NCBI RefSeq assembly: GCF_001580615.1
Contig: NZ_LHZC01000033.1
Location: forward strand, 1-52,473
From: Acetobacter malorum
Lineage (GTDB): Bacteria; Pseudomonadota; Alphaproteobacteria; Acetobacterales; Acetobacteraceae
Length of the DNA: 52,473 nucleotides
Direction of reading: 5' to 3'
Shown here: positions 34,148 to 42,666 of the stretch, piece by piece
Numbering within the stretch: position 1 is the first letter of the stretch
Layout of the letters: each line of letters begins with the position of its first letter
Notes under the pieces: generated by a model
What the model saw: the letters and a program-made list of their open reading frames with translations, nothing else
The model's database searches: none
What the model was told of the DNA's origin: nothing
Made by a program: the position numbers and the translations under genes

Positions 34148-35794
34148 ATGGCCTCACTCAGCCCGTTTGCTGGCAAGACACTTGATCCGTCCCAGCTTAC
34201 CGACATCCCGGCTCTGATTGCAGCTTATTATGACCGCAAGCCTGATGTATCTATCCCGACCCAGCGCGTCTCCTTCGGCACCTCCGGGCATCGCGGCTCT
34301 TCCTTCCATACCAGCTTTAATGAAGGCCATATCCTGGCCATCTGCGAGGCTATCTGCCGCCATCGCAAGGCTGAGGGCATTGACGGCCCGCTATTTGTGG
34401 GCATGGACACGCATGCTTTGTCCGGCCCGGCTCAGCGCTCTGCTATTGAAGTATTTGCGGCACACGGGCTGGATGTACGCGTGGACCAGAATGATGGCTT
34501 CACCCCCACGCCCGTCATTTCTCACGCAATTCTGACCTATAACAAAGGCCGCACGACGGGTCTGGCGGATGGCGTCGTCATCACCCCGTCCCACAATCCG
34601 CCGTCCGATGGTGGCTTTAAATACAATCCGCCCAACGGTGGGCCGGCCGATACCGCCATTACAAAAGCCATTCAGGACATGGCCAACGGCTTTCTGGCGG
34701 AGGGCCTGAAGGATGTGAAGCGCCTGCCCTATGAGGAAGCCCGTAAGGCCGCCTGCATCAAAGGGTATGACTACGTCACCCCATATGTGGCCGATCTGGA
34801 CTCCGTCATTGATATGAAGGCCATTCGGGATGCCGGCGTGAAAATCGGCATTGATCCGCTCGGTGGCGCTGCCGTGCATTACTGGAAACCGATTATCGAG
34901 CGCTACGGCCTGAACGCTACGATCGTCAATGAAACAGTAGACCCGCAGTTTGCCTTCATGACGGCTGACTGGGATGGCCAGATCCGTATGGACTGCTCCT
35001 CCCCTTATGCCATGAAGAGCCTGATTGGCATGGCCGACCAGTTTGACGTGGCCTTTGCGAACGACACCGATGCAGACCGCCACGGCATTGTGGCCAAACC
35101 GGATGGGCTGCTGAACCCCAACCATTACCTTGCCGTCGCCATTTCCTACCTGTTCCGCAACCGCCCGGACTGGAGCCCGGAACTGGGTGTTGGCAAAACT
35201 CTGGTCAGCAGCGGACTGATTGACCGGGTTGCGAAAGATCTGGGCCGCAAACTGGTGGAAGTCCCCGTCGGGCTGAAATGGTTTGTGCCGGGCCTGATAG
35301 ACGGCTCACTGGGCTTTGGCGGTGAAGAAAGCGCGGGCGCAACCTTCCTGCGGCGCGATGGCACCGTCTGGACCACGGATAAGGACGGTCTCATCCTCGG
35401 CCTGCTGGCTGCTGAAATCACCGCAAAAACTGGTAAAAACCCGAGCGAGCAGTATCGCGAACTCAGCGCACGTCTGGGCACGCCGTTTTATGCGCGGATT
35501 GATGCCCCGGCCAATGCCGAACAGAAAGCCAAGCTGAGCAAACTTTCCCCGGAACAGTTCCCGCTGGAAACGCTGGCCGGTGACAAAATCATCAGCAAGC
35601 TCACGCGCGCTCCGGGCAATGACGCCCCAATCGGCGGCCTGAAAGTGGTGACGGAAAACGGCTGGTTTGCCGCCCGCCCCTCCGGTACGGAAGATGTCTA
35701 CAAAATCTACGCCGAGAGCTTCAAAAGCGAAGAACACCTGCATGCTATCCAGACGGAAGCGCAGGAGGCTATTTCCAAGGTTTTTGAGGCCTGA
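34148..35794 (+). CDS. pgm: Phosphoglucomutase
   Basis: Alpha-D-glucose-1-phosphate/6-phosphate mutase, 548 residues, the typical length of bacterial Pgm. The N-terminal [10 protein letters not shown], the phosphoserine loop TPSHNP with catalytic Ser148, the metal loop DTDADRHGI, the sugar-binding GEESAGATF and the phosphate-binding [15 protein letters not shown] are all present, so the protein is complete and likely active. It serves glycogen, cellulose and exopolysaccharide precursors. Monocistronic: AAGGA precedes the ATG and a perfect terminator follows. It is unrelated in function to the purine genes on its left. Confidence 0.96.
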   Translation: MASLSPFAGKTLDPSQLTDIPALIAAYYDRKPDVSIPTQRVSFGTSGHRGSSFHTSFNEGHILAICEAICRHRKAEGIDGPLFVGMDTHALSGPAQRSAIEVFAAHGLDVRVDQNDGFTPTPVISHAILTYNKGRTTGLADGVVITPSHNPPSDGGFKYNPPNGGPADTAITKAIQDMANGFLAEGLKDVKRLPYEEARKAACIKGYDYVTPYVADLDSVIDMKAIRDAGVKIGIDPLGGAAVHYWKPIIERYGLNATIVNETVDPQFAFMTADWDGQIRMDCSSPYAMKSLIGMADQFDVAFANDTDADRHGIVAKPDGLLNPNHYLAVAISYLFRNRPDWSPELGVGKTLVSSGLIDRVAKDLGRKLVEVPVGLKWFVPGLIDGSLGFGGEESAGATFLRRDGTVWTTDKDGLILGLLAAEITAKTGKNPSEQYRELSARLGTPFYARIDAPANAEQKAKLSKLSPEQFPLETLAGDKIISKLTRAPGNDAPIGGLKVVTENGWFAARPSGTEDVYKIYAESFKSEEHLHAIQTEAQEAISKVFEA

Positions 35795-35830
35795 GTCAGG
35801 CAAACAATTTTTTCTTACTAACCAAGTAAA

Positions 35831-35877
35831 AACGGCGCAGCGTTCCTTAAAGAACGCTGCGCCGTTCCGTTTCTTTT
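35831..35877 (+). terminator. Terminator after pgm
   Basis: A perfect 15-base stem (AACGGCGCAGCGTTC with its complement at 35852-35866) encloses the loop CTTAAA. A T-rich tract follows at 35870-35878. Confidence 0.9.
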
Positions 35878-36050
35878 TAATTATCATTATTCTTATATAA
35901 AAATTCTCTGAAACCCTTAGTAACGCAAGCGTTATACAGAATGTGTAAAGAAAATATTTGCACATCTTCGAACGACACTTGTATGGTTTAAAGAAAAAGT
36001 AAACGCATCACGCATGCGGGTTCTCAATAAAATAATAAAAGAAATAAAAT

Positions 36051-37403
36051 ATGACCTGCACCAGCCAAGACTCTACATCCCCACCCTCTTACCCGACAGA
36101 AGGTTTGGCACCTGAAATCCTGGCAAACACAGACCGCACGCCCCAACGAAAGCTTCTTAAAGCTGTCATTCAGGTTGTTTGCGGCAACATGCTTGAAATG
36201 TACGATTTCATGGTGTTTGGCTTTTATGCTCTGGCTATAGGACAGACGTTTTTTCCTTCATCTGACCCAACGTCAAAACTCATGCTTGCCCTTGCGACTT
36301 TTGGAGCCGGCTTTCTTATGCGGCCGCTTGGTGCACTGCTGCTCGGTTCATACGTTGACCGTATTGGGCGTCGAAAAGGGCTCATCGTCACGCTGGGCCT
36401 GATGGCAACAGGGACTCTGATCCTGACAGTAACCCCCGGCTACGCCACGATTGGTCTTATGGCCCCCACTCTGGTTCTGGCTGGCCGCCTTCTGCAAGGT
36501 TTCTCAGCAGGCGTCGAACTCGGCTCCACCTCTGTCTATTTATCCGAAATTGCAGGCCCTCATAACAAAGGATTTATTGTTTCTTTCCAGTCAGCCTCAC
36601 AGCAACTCGCCGTTATGACAGCAGCAGCGGTGGGTGTCATCATGACAACAGCATTGCCTCACGAAGAAATTATGGCATGGGGCTGGCGTATTCCATTCCT
36701 GATTGGCTGCCTCATTGTTCCAGCTCTCTTTTTTCTAAGGCGCAATCTGCAGGAAACGGAAGCTTTTACTTCGGCCCCTTCCCATCCTCATTTTTCAGAA
36801 ATTCTGCAAACTCTACATCGTGAATGGCGCAGCATTGGTGTCGGACTTCTGATGGTCATTATGACGACAACATCTTTCTACGTCATTACCGCCTACACGC
36901 CATCGTTCGGTACTGCGGTGCTACATCTTTCTGCACATGACAGTCTTTTGGTGACATTGTGCGTTGGCATTACAAACCTGCTCTGCCTCCCTGTGTTTGG
37001 GGCCTTATCTGACCGCGTGGGTCGCAAACAACTTCTCATTGCCGCCACTGTACTGGCAATCCTGACGGCCTATCCGGCTATGTCATGGCTTGTCGCGGCG
37101 CCCTCGTTTCTTAAGTTACTGAGCGTCGAACTGTGGCTGGCTGTAATCTATAGTCTTTATAATGGCGCGGCAGTTGTCTATCTGACGGAAATCGTCCCGC
37201 CTCGCATTCGCACAACCGGCTTTTCACTCGCTTACAGTCTGGCAACATGTATCGGGGGTTTCACTCCTCTCATCTGCACCACGCTTATTCAAAAAACCGG
37301 AAACAGTGCTATGCCCGGAGCCTGGCTGGCGGTTGCGGCACTCTGCGGACTCTTTGCCACGCTCCTTGCACGCCCTTATGAGTCCAAGGCTGGTGCATTA
37401 TGA
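36051..37403 (+). CDS. MHS-family MFS transporter, CitA/TcuC-like (citrate or tricarballylate)
   Basis: Inner-membrane proton symporter of the metabolite:H+ branch of the MFS, 450 residues, 12 predicted helices with an N-terminal extension of about 35 hydrophilic residues. Long runs recall the Salmonella citrate carrier CitA: GFLMRPLGALLLGSYVDRIG, RLLQGFSAGVELGS, VYLSEIAGPHNKGF and MTTTSFYVITAYTP. So citrate, tricarballylate or a similar carboxylate is the probable cargo. It overlaps the porin gene by four bases (ATGA), implying a matched outer/inner membrane uptake pair. G+C appears lower by eye than in neighbours, consistent with transfer. Confidence 0.85.
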   Translation: MTCTSQDSTSPPSYPTEGLAPEILANTDRTPQRKLLKAVIQVVCGNMLEMYDFMVFGFYALAIGQTFFPSSDPTSKLMLALATFGAGFLMRPLGALLLGSYVDRIGRRKGLIVTLGLMATGTLILTVTPGYATIGLMAPTLVLAGRLLQGFSAGVELGSTSVYLSEIAGPHNKGFIVSFQSASQQLAVMTAAAVGVIMTTALPHEEIMAWGWRIPFLIGCLIVPALFFLRRNLQETEAFTSAPSHPHFSEILQTLHREWRSIGVGLLMVIMTTTSFYVITAYTPSFGTAVLHLSAHDSLLVTLCVGITNLLCLPVFGALSDRVGRKQLLIAATVLAILTAYPAMSWLVAAPSFLKLLSVELWLAVIYSLYNGAAVVYLTEIVPPRIRTTGFSLAYSLATCIGGFTPLICTTLIQKTGNSAMPGAWLAVAALCGLFATLLARPYESKAGAL

Positions 37404-39076
37404 TCAGCACGCAGCTCATCGCAAAAATACTATCCTATTCCAGCTGTAAACGGTGCCAGACTATTGCAAGCATAGGAATAGTCGGACTTCTGGGCCAGAC
37501 GCACTCTGCTCTGGCCGCGTCAGACAACCCTGATGTACATGAACTCATGCGGCTGGTCAGACTTCAGTCACAGCAAATTCATGAGCTGCAAACCCGCTTG
37601 TCTAAAGTAGAAAAGCAACCCAACATTCACCCCAACAAAACAAGTATGAAAGTGGCCAGCAAGGCGCCGGCACACCCATACCATCATACCCTGCAAGCAG
37701 GCCCGGTTGAGCCTGTAAAATTTTCTGGCGATGAGACAACGTCTTTTCAGAAAAACAATGTAACCTATCCGCTCAAACCGGCTCCCCCCGGCACGTACGC
37801 AGCGGTTTCCGATATTCCCAACAACGCATCCCCAGTCATGGGCGTTACTTCGCAAATCCCGTCCAATTCCAGCACAACCTCTATAGGAGGACTGGTTTTA
37901 AAATGGGGACAGGGTTTACCCACCTTTGCAACACCAGATGACGCCTACTCCTTCAAAGTGCGCGGACGAGTGCTCGCTGACTACGGCGCAACGTTTGGCA
38001 GCCGTTACCGTGACCTCAATGTTTCGCGCACAATCATGCGCGCGGCCCGTTTAGGTGTTGAAGGTCATGCCCGTCAGCTTTCCTGGGTTTTTGAAGCTGA
38101 TTTTGCGGATAACAAACCTGAAGTCATGAGTGCTTTCATGATGTGGAGCCAGAAAGTTCAGAAAAAGACTTTAGATTTTGCACTCGGAAATATTTTTAAT
38201 GAACGTGGATTTGACGGTAGCACAGGTTCTGCGCAAACGGTCTTTCTGGACCGGGATCTCGTTGCCAATACGATTTTGCCAGCCCGCGGATGGTACGGAG
38301 TGGGCGGAATGTTTAAGGCTGTTGGGAAGGACTGGCACGTCGCTGCTCAGATTTCTGGCGATAACGTCAACTCTGCCAATGCCACAACAAACGTGAGAGA
38401 CAACCTGACCTATATGGCGCGGGCACACTACATTCCGTGGCGCGGCAAAAATTCGCTTATCCATCTGGGCCTCTGGGGTTTTTACGAAGACGTCAAACCC
38501 GCAGCTAATTTTTCTCAGAGGCTACGTCTGCTGGCGAGAACGAATGATGCCTTTTCCATGCAGCTTGGTCCGGTCGTTCCGATTTCCAACTCCCTTGCAG
38601 GAGGTGTAGAGCTTTTTGGCATATGGAAATCAAGCTGGATATTGTTTGAATACGGGGCAAGGCATCTCCAGTTTCGTGATACACTCCCGGTCACCTCGCA
38701 GGAGAACATATCAGACCTGGGAAAATCAGGCACTATTCAGGCTCTGAGCGCACAAGCCGGGCTGTTCCTGACGGGTGAAACACCAAATTATTTTGCTCGC
38801 ACAGGTATGTGGTCTTCGCCACGGCTCTTACATCCCGTCATCGATGGTGGCTGGGGCGCATGGGAGCTTTCAGGCCGATGGGACTGGGCTAATTCTTCAC
38901 GTATCCCAAGCGGTGCAGAAGCATGGACAGCAACTCTTGGCTTGAATTGGTACCTGCTGAGTTTTGCCCGTCTGACGCTGAATTACACCCGTGCACAAGT
39001 TACCAACAAATCGGGTAACTATATTGGGAACAATAGTGGCAACAGCATCGGACTGAGGTCTGGAATTACATTTTAA
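37400..39076 (+). CDS. OprO/OprP-type outer-membrane porin
   Basis: 558-residue porin of the phosphate-selective OprO/OprP type. There is a long signal region to about residue 40 (ending HSALAA). A coiled-coil follows at about 45-72 (VHELMRLVRLQSQQIHELQT), which in this family trimerises at the periplasmic face, then a low-complexity linker, then the 16-strand barrel from about 165 with FKVRGRVLADYG and RAARLGVEGHARQLSWVFEADFA. It ends in Phe (GITF). Translation is coupled to the CitA-like transporter, so despite the family name the in vivo solute may be a carboxylate. A terminator follows. Confidence 0.85.
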   Translation: MISTQLIAKILSYSSCKRCQTIASIGIVGLLGQTHSALAASDNPDVHELMRLVRLQSQQIHELQTRLSKVEKQPNIHPNKTSMKVASKAPAHPYHHTLQAGPVEPVKFSGDETTSFQKNNVTYPLKPAPPGTYAAVSDIPNNASPVMGVTSQIPSNSSTTSIGGLVLKWGQGLPTFATPDDAYSFKVRGRVLADYGATFGSRYRDLNVSRTIMRAARLGVEGHARQLSWVFEADFADNKPEVMSAFMMWSQKVQKKTLDFALGNIFNERGFDGSTGSAQTVFLDRDLVANTILPARGWYGVGGMFKAVGKDWHVAAQISGDNVNSANATTNVRDNLTYMARAHYIPWRGKNSLIHLGLWGFYEDVKPAANFSQRLRLLARTNDAFSMQLGPVVPISNSLAGGVELFGIWKSSWILFEYGARHLQFRDTLPVTSQENISDLGKSGTIQALSAQAGLFLTGETPNYFARTGMWSSPRLLHPVIDGGWGAWELSGRWDWANSSRIPSGAEAWTATLGLNWYLLSFARLTLNYTRAQVTNKSGNYIGNNSGNSIGLRSGITF

Positions 39077-39090
39077 AAATACCATTCCAT

Positions 39091-39127
39091 AAAAAAACAC
39101 CCCCGAAACTCTTCAGGGGTGTTTTTA
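39091..39127. terminator. Bidirectional terminator between porin and autotransporter genes
   Basis: AAAAACACCCC and GGGGTGTTTTT pair around a loop of about 12 bases. Poly-A on the left and poly-T on the right let it serve both converging genes. Confidence 0.85.
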
Positions 39128-39152
39128 TATTTCATGAATGAATGAGTAAGTT

Positions 39153-41351
39153 TTAGAAAATCCAGGAAATAGAGCCTTTCAGGCCGCTTTCTGAATAACG
39201 GACCCCATACTGCCCTGTGTAAGACACCCCTACGCGGATGCGGTGTGTTACCTGCGCTTGAAGCCCAACTTTTACGAGTGCTGCATCCTGCACCAGCGGC
39301 ACCCCGCCAACTTCAAAGTCAGAGCTGCCAGAAATCAGCGCTTCACGCGTGGTGGGCGTAATCGCACCAAAGGCGTGACGATAACCAACGGTCATACCGG
39401 GGATCAGCACAGCTTTTCCAACCTTCACGCGGGAAGCCAGACGCGTGCCGAAGGTTGCATACGTCACACTCGTATCCTGCCCATGGCCATAGAGGCTGGC
39501 AGCCCCACCATGCTCACGGTAGGATTTCGTCTGCTGGTTGATGTAGGCCACATCCCCAAACGGTTCTGCCGTCACACGCCCAAGATCCAGCCGGTAGCCA
39601 AGGTCTCCAAACGCCTGCGCGGTGCCGCCATTATAGTCGCTGTTCTGCCGGTCATAAAAACCGGGGAACGCTACAGTGCGACGGGTGGACAGCATGTTCC
39701 ACGTATAGGTCGCGCCCATCCGCAGGCCCAGACGGTTCCAGTGCGTGCTGGCATACCCGCCCAGTGTGACGTTATCACTCCGCCCGGAAGCCGCACGGCC
39801 TGACGTCGAGAAGCTGGAATGGCCATAACCAACCAGACCACCAATATGCCAGCCCTGAATGGCAGATGTATCAGCCCCCAGCACAAACCCGCCGGTGGAA
39901 TTGCTCATCCCCGCCGCGTTGTCGGTACGGCCGTTCCGGCTCCAGCTCCCATAGGCCTGCATCCACAGCGTTTGCCCCGCATCGGCATGGCACTGCATCC
40001 CCTCCTGCACACGGCCATGGACGGCAGTTTTAGCCGTGCCGCTCTGCGCACCCGGCAGGCAGTCCGCTGCCCGCATGCGGTCAATGGCCACGTCGCGGAT
40101 TTCATAGGCATCCTGAATCAACGCCGTGCGGGCTGAGGCATGAATTTCGCCGGAAAGCGCATTAAACGCCCCCCGCGCCCGGGAAAAATCCAGAGATGTA
40201 ATCGGGCGACTGACGTCAGAGGTCGGGGCAATACCATCCAGTGCCGTCGCCACACTCTGCTCATTGCGCGTCTGGGCTGCATCCGCAAAGGCCGTGCTAC
40301 TGCGAGCAATGTCCAGCGCCACCAGATTGGGCTGATAGGAGACACCCGTCGTCAGGAACGGATAGAGAGCGGCATCCCCACTCAGGTTGCTGACAACCTT
40401 GCCAAACTGCCCCTGAACACCGTCAGTCGCCGTCAGAATGGTATAATGCTGCCCCAGAGACGGCGCGGGCGTATCAGCAGTCGCCATCGCCATAACCGTC
40501 CCGCCCTGCAGAACAGCCTGACCATTGACCGTAATGGTGCTGGCCGTCGCATTCCCGACACGGGCAAGGTAGGTAGACGCTTTACCCAGTGTCAGCGAGC
40601 GGTCGACCGTCATGGTGTCCGGCGTCACACTGTTGGCGTGACCGGGTGACACATACCCACTGTTGACGGACAAACCACCGGCAAAATGGCCAGTGCCGGT
40701 AACAAGACCCGTGGATTCAACAGCACCAGTCGTTACACCGTTATTTTCAAAATGACCGGCATTTTCAACCTGCGTTTTTTCCAGACGCCCCGTCAGGATG
40801 AGTTCGCCCGCCTGACCAATGCCGGTCTTGCCGGTGTATTCACTGGTCCCGGTCAGCGTTTCCTGCCCGGATGCAATAATCAGCCCACCATGGGGCTTAC
40901 TGACCTGCTCCGGAGGAATATGTGTCGTATACAAAACCAGAAATGGAGACGGCACGGCGTCCGGGAGCTGTGTCCCTTCTGCATAAAAATTCTGAAGAGA
41001 ACCGCTAAAGGTGCCAGACGCCTGAGACAGCACCAGCGTATTGTCACCCAGCACAACCTGCCCGCTCCCCGTCAGAGAGCGAATGCTCTGCCCGCTGGTG
41101 GAGCGCACGATATCCAGTATGCCATCCACCCGCACGTTGGAGGACTGTGCAATACTGCCCGGACCGCCAATCCCCATCCAGCCTTTCTGGCTGATTGTGG
41201 TCGCTCCGGTATAGGTATTGGTGCCAGTCAGATAGGCTACGCCATTGGACGCAATATCAAGACCATTTGTGCCGGACAGAACGCCAGCCAGCCCCAGAGG
41301 CCCCATATCCTGCGTGACCGTCAGGCCATTCGAGAAGTTTGCCGCAGTCAC
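39153..41351 (-). CDS. Autotransporter beta-helix and beta-barrel part, in the -1 frame of the pepsin-like ORF
   Basis: Reading frame of 732 codons. Residues 20-140 form passenger-type repeats (YLTGTNTYTGATTIS, then GGPGSIAQSS), the autotransporter-associated beta-strand pattern. From about residue 465 a typical autotransporter barrel follows, ending ISWIF with a terminal Phe. The first possible start is GTG at 41351, but there is no Shine-Dalgarno and no signal peptide, so this part cannot reach the outer membrane alone. The ORF at 41348-42514 supplies the missing signal and passenger. Its frame ends in ATG TGA exactly here, and a CCCTTTT run allows a -1 shift. I therefore read the two as one gene product. 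A single-base indel, natural or from assembly, is the alternative. Confidence 0.8.
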   Translation of the reverse strand: MTAANFSNGLTVTQDMGPLGLAGVLSGTNGLDIASNGVAYLTGTNTYTGATTISQKGWMGIGGPGSIAQSSNVRVDGILDIVRSTSGQSIRSLTGSGQVVLGDNTLVLSQASGTFSGSLQNFYAEGTQLPDAVPSPFLVLYTTHIPPEQVSKPHGGLIIASGQETLTGTSEYTGKTGIGQAGELILTGRLEKTQVENAGHFENNGVTTGAVESTGLVTGTGHFAGGLSVNSGYVSPGHANSVTPDTMTVDRSLTLGKASTYLARVGNATASTITVNGQAVLQGGTVMAMATADTPAPSLGQHYTILTATDGVQGQFGKVVSNLSGDAALYPFLTTGVSYQPNLVALDIARSSTAFADAAQTRNEQSVATALDGIAPTSDVSRPITSLDFSRARGAFNALSGEIHASARTALIQDAYEIRDVAIDRMRAADCLPGAQSGTAKTAVHGRVQEGMQCHADAGQTLWMQAYGSWSRNGRTDNAAGMSNSTGGFVLGADTSAIQGWHIGGLVGYGHSSFSTSGRAASGRSDNVTLGGYASTHWNRLGLRMGATYTWNMLSTRRTVAFPGFYDRQNSDYNGGTAQAFGDLGYRLDLGRVTAEPFGDVAYINQQTKSYREHGGAASLYGHGQDTSVTYATFGTRLASRVKVGKAVLIPGMTVGYRHAFGAITPTTREALISGSSDFEVGGVPLVQDAALVKVGLQAQVTHRIRVGVSYTGQYGVRYSESGLKGSISWIF

Positions 41352-42514
41352 ATAAAAGGGCGTGTAGCCGGTAACAGCGCGTAGCCGTCATACGTGTAAG
41401 GGTTGCTCCCCACGGTCAGCTGATTGCTCTGGTCCCCACCATTGCCATCTCCCGTGGAAATGCTGACCGGCTGCCCGCCAAAGACCTGCCCTGTTACAGT
41501 AAGCGTCTGGCCGGGGTTAACGTCGGTATCATACCCATCGCTTCCGGTCAGACCCGCCGCACTTGCCTGCTGCTGCAAGCTGGGGCTGCCGAGAATAATG
41601 CTCGGTGTGCCAGAATCCAGCAAGGTTGGCATCGGCCCCGTGCTGAGGCTGTGGTTCAGGGTATAATTAAACAGCACATCAAACTGATGCCCGGCATTCG
41701 CACCGGACAGAGGGAAGCTGCCAACCACACCGCGCCAGGGCACCTGTGTGAAAAACTGAGCCCGCAACGCCGGTGTAAGATCCATAATCAGGCAGGCTGA
41801 CCCACAGTCACCGGGCGTGGTTGCTGTGCCATTGGCTTCAACAATATAGCCTGTCTGGGTCAACTGCCCCGGCACACCGCCATTGTCGCCCGGATAAACA
41901 AAATCCCCGGCTCCGACAATTCCGTAAAAATGCCCTTCGTCCGGTGCTTTACCCTGATCCAGAGCCTGCTGCCATGACAAATCCTGATAATAGGTCTGGT
42001 CAGGCAAGAGGCCGGGCGTATCGCCGGGAATGACCTGACCGGGACTGCCGCTCAGGCTCTCCGGGGTGGCGATAGACGCCTGAATGACAGCAACACCCAG
42101 CCCGGCGGATGTATCGTAATTCGCAACGTTCTTCCCCGTTGTGCTGTTGTAAAACTGCACGCTGGAAACCGTCGTATCGGATTGCAGATACCCGTAAGTC
42201 CCGTCCCCATACATGTAACCGTAGGGGGAGCTTACTGCTGTGCCAGCCTGTGTGGGGAACCAAGCAGGCCCGTTCTGGTTGCTGTTCATCCCCACAGCAA
42301 TATTGAAAGAGTCTGAACCGGTATCGAACAGATATTCTTCCGGCTGGGCGTTATTCACCCCGACTTTGATCCCAAGCCGGCCGAAAGAATATCCGCTGTC
42401 ATTTTCCGTAATAACATCCAGCGGAATTTCTGCTGCGCGGGCCTGTTGTTCGTAACAGGCGAAGACACAACTCATCAAAAACAACCGGCACGATACCGCA
42501 CGAAATGACGTCAT
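41348..42514 (-). CDS. Secreted pepsin-like aspartic peptidase, autotransporter passenger
   Basis: 388-residue frame with a signal peptide (hydrophobic core about 9-20, cleavage near ARA-AEIP at 28). Two catalytic aspartate motifs of the pepsin type are present: FDTGS at 63-67 and LLDSGT at 298-303, the second followed by the hydrophobic-hydrophobic-Gly pattern IILG. Between them YGDGTYGYLQSD (102-113) matches the flap of eukaryotic pepsins, and FYGIVGAGD resembles their GILGLG strand. Two cysteines (237, 241) could form a disulfide. Bacterial pepsin homologues are rare. The frame stops immediately before an autotransporter barrel in the -1 frame, so the peptidase is probably displayed on, or released from, the cell surface. 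Not an A2 retropepsin, since both lobes are in one chain. Confidence 0.75.
   Translation of the reverse strand: MTSFRAVSCRLFLMSCVFACYEQQARAAEIPLDVITENDSGYSFGRLGIKVGVNNAQPEEYLFDTGSDSFNIAVGMNSNQNGPAWFPTQAGTAVSSPYGYMYGDGTYGYLQSDTTVSSVQFYNSTTGKNVANYDTSAGLGVAVIQASIATPESLSGSPGQVIPGDTPGLLPDQTYYQDLSWQQALDQGKAPDEGHFYGIVGAGDFVYPGDNGGVPGQLTQTGYIVEANGTATTPGDCGSACLIMDLTPALRAQFFTQVPWRGVVGSFPLSGANAGHQFDVLFNYTLNHSLSTGPMPTLLDSGTPSIILGSPSLQQQASAAGLTGSDGYDTDVNPGQTLTVTGQVFGGQPVSISTGDGNGGDQSNQLTVGSNPYTYDGYALLPATRPFM
41354..41360 (-). other. C CCT TTT slippery heptamer, candidate -1 frameshift site
   Basis: On the minus strand the zero frame reads CGC CCT TTT ATG TGA, so CCCTTTT is an X XXY YYZ heptamer placed four bases before the zero-frame stop. 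A -1 slip gives CCC TTT TAT GTG and continues for more than 700 codons into the autotransporter domain. I see no obvious strong pseudoknot without folding. Confidence 0.5.
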
Positions 42515-42666
42515 CAGAACTCTCAGAAATAAGGTTTTCTTAAAACATTACCTCCTCGTTATAATGTGTCCGGATTGACAAGAAACTCTTTTCTAAACGT
42601 ATCGTTATGAAATCGTTATAGTGTGACCAGAAAGCCTCACCTCCGGATATCCCACTCCAATCTGCT
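42515..42666 (-). promoter_or_regulatory. Leader of the pepsin-like gene with repeats and a two-codon ORF
   Basis: The 152-bp gap carries a 12-base repeat CGTTATARTGTG (42557-42568 and 42614-42625) and a tandem ATCGTTAT (42601-42608 and 42612-42619), 11 bp apart. Read on the minus strand, AGGAGG (42551-42556) is followed two bases later by ATG TTT TAA (42548-42540). Removing one T would make this start continuous with the peptidase frame (MFKKTLFLRVL). Candidate operator repeats and an upstream mini-ORF; both are tentative. Confidence 0.35.
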
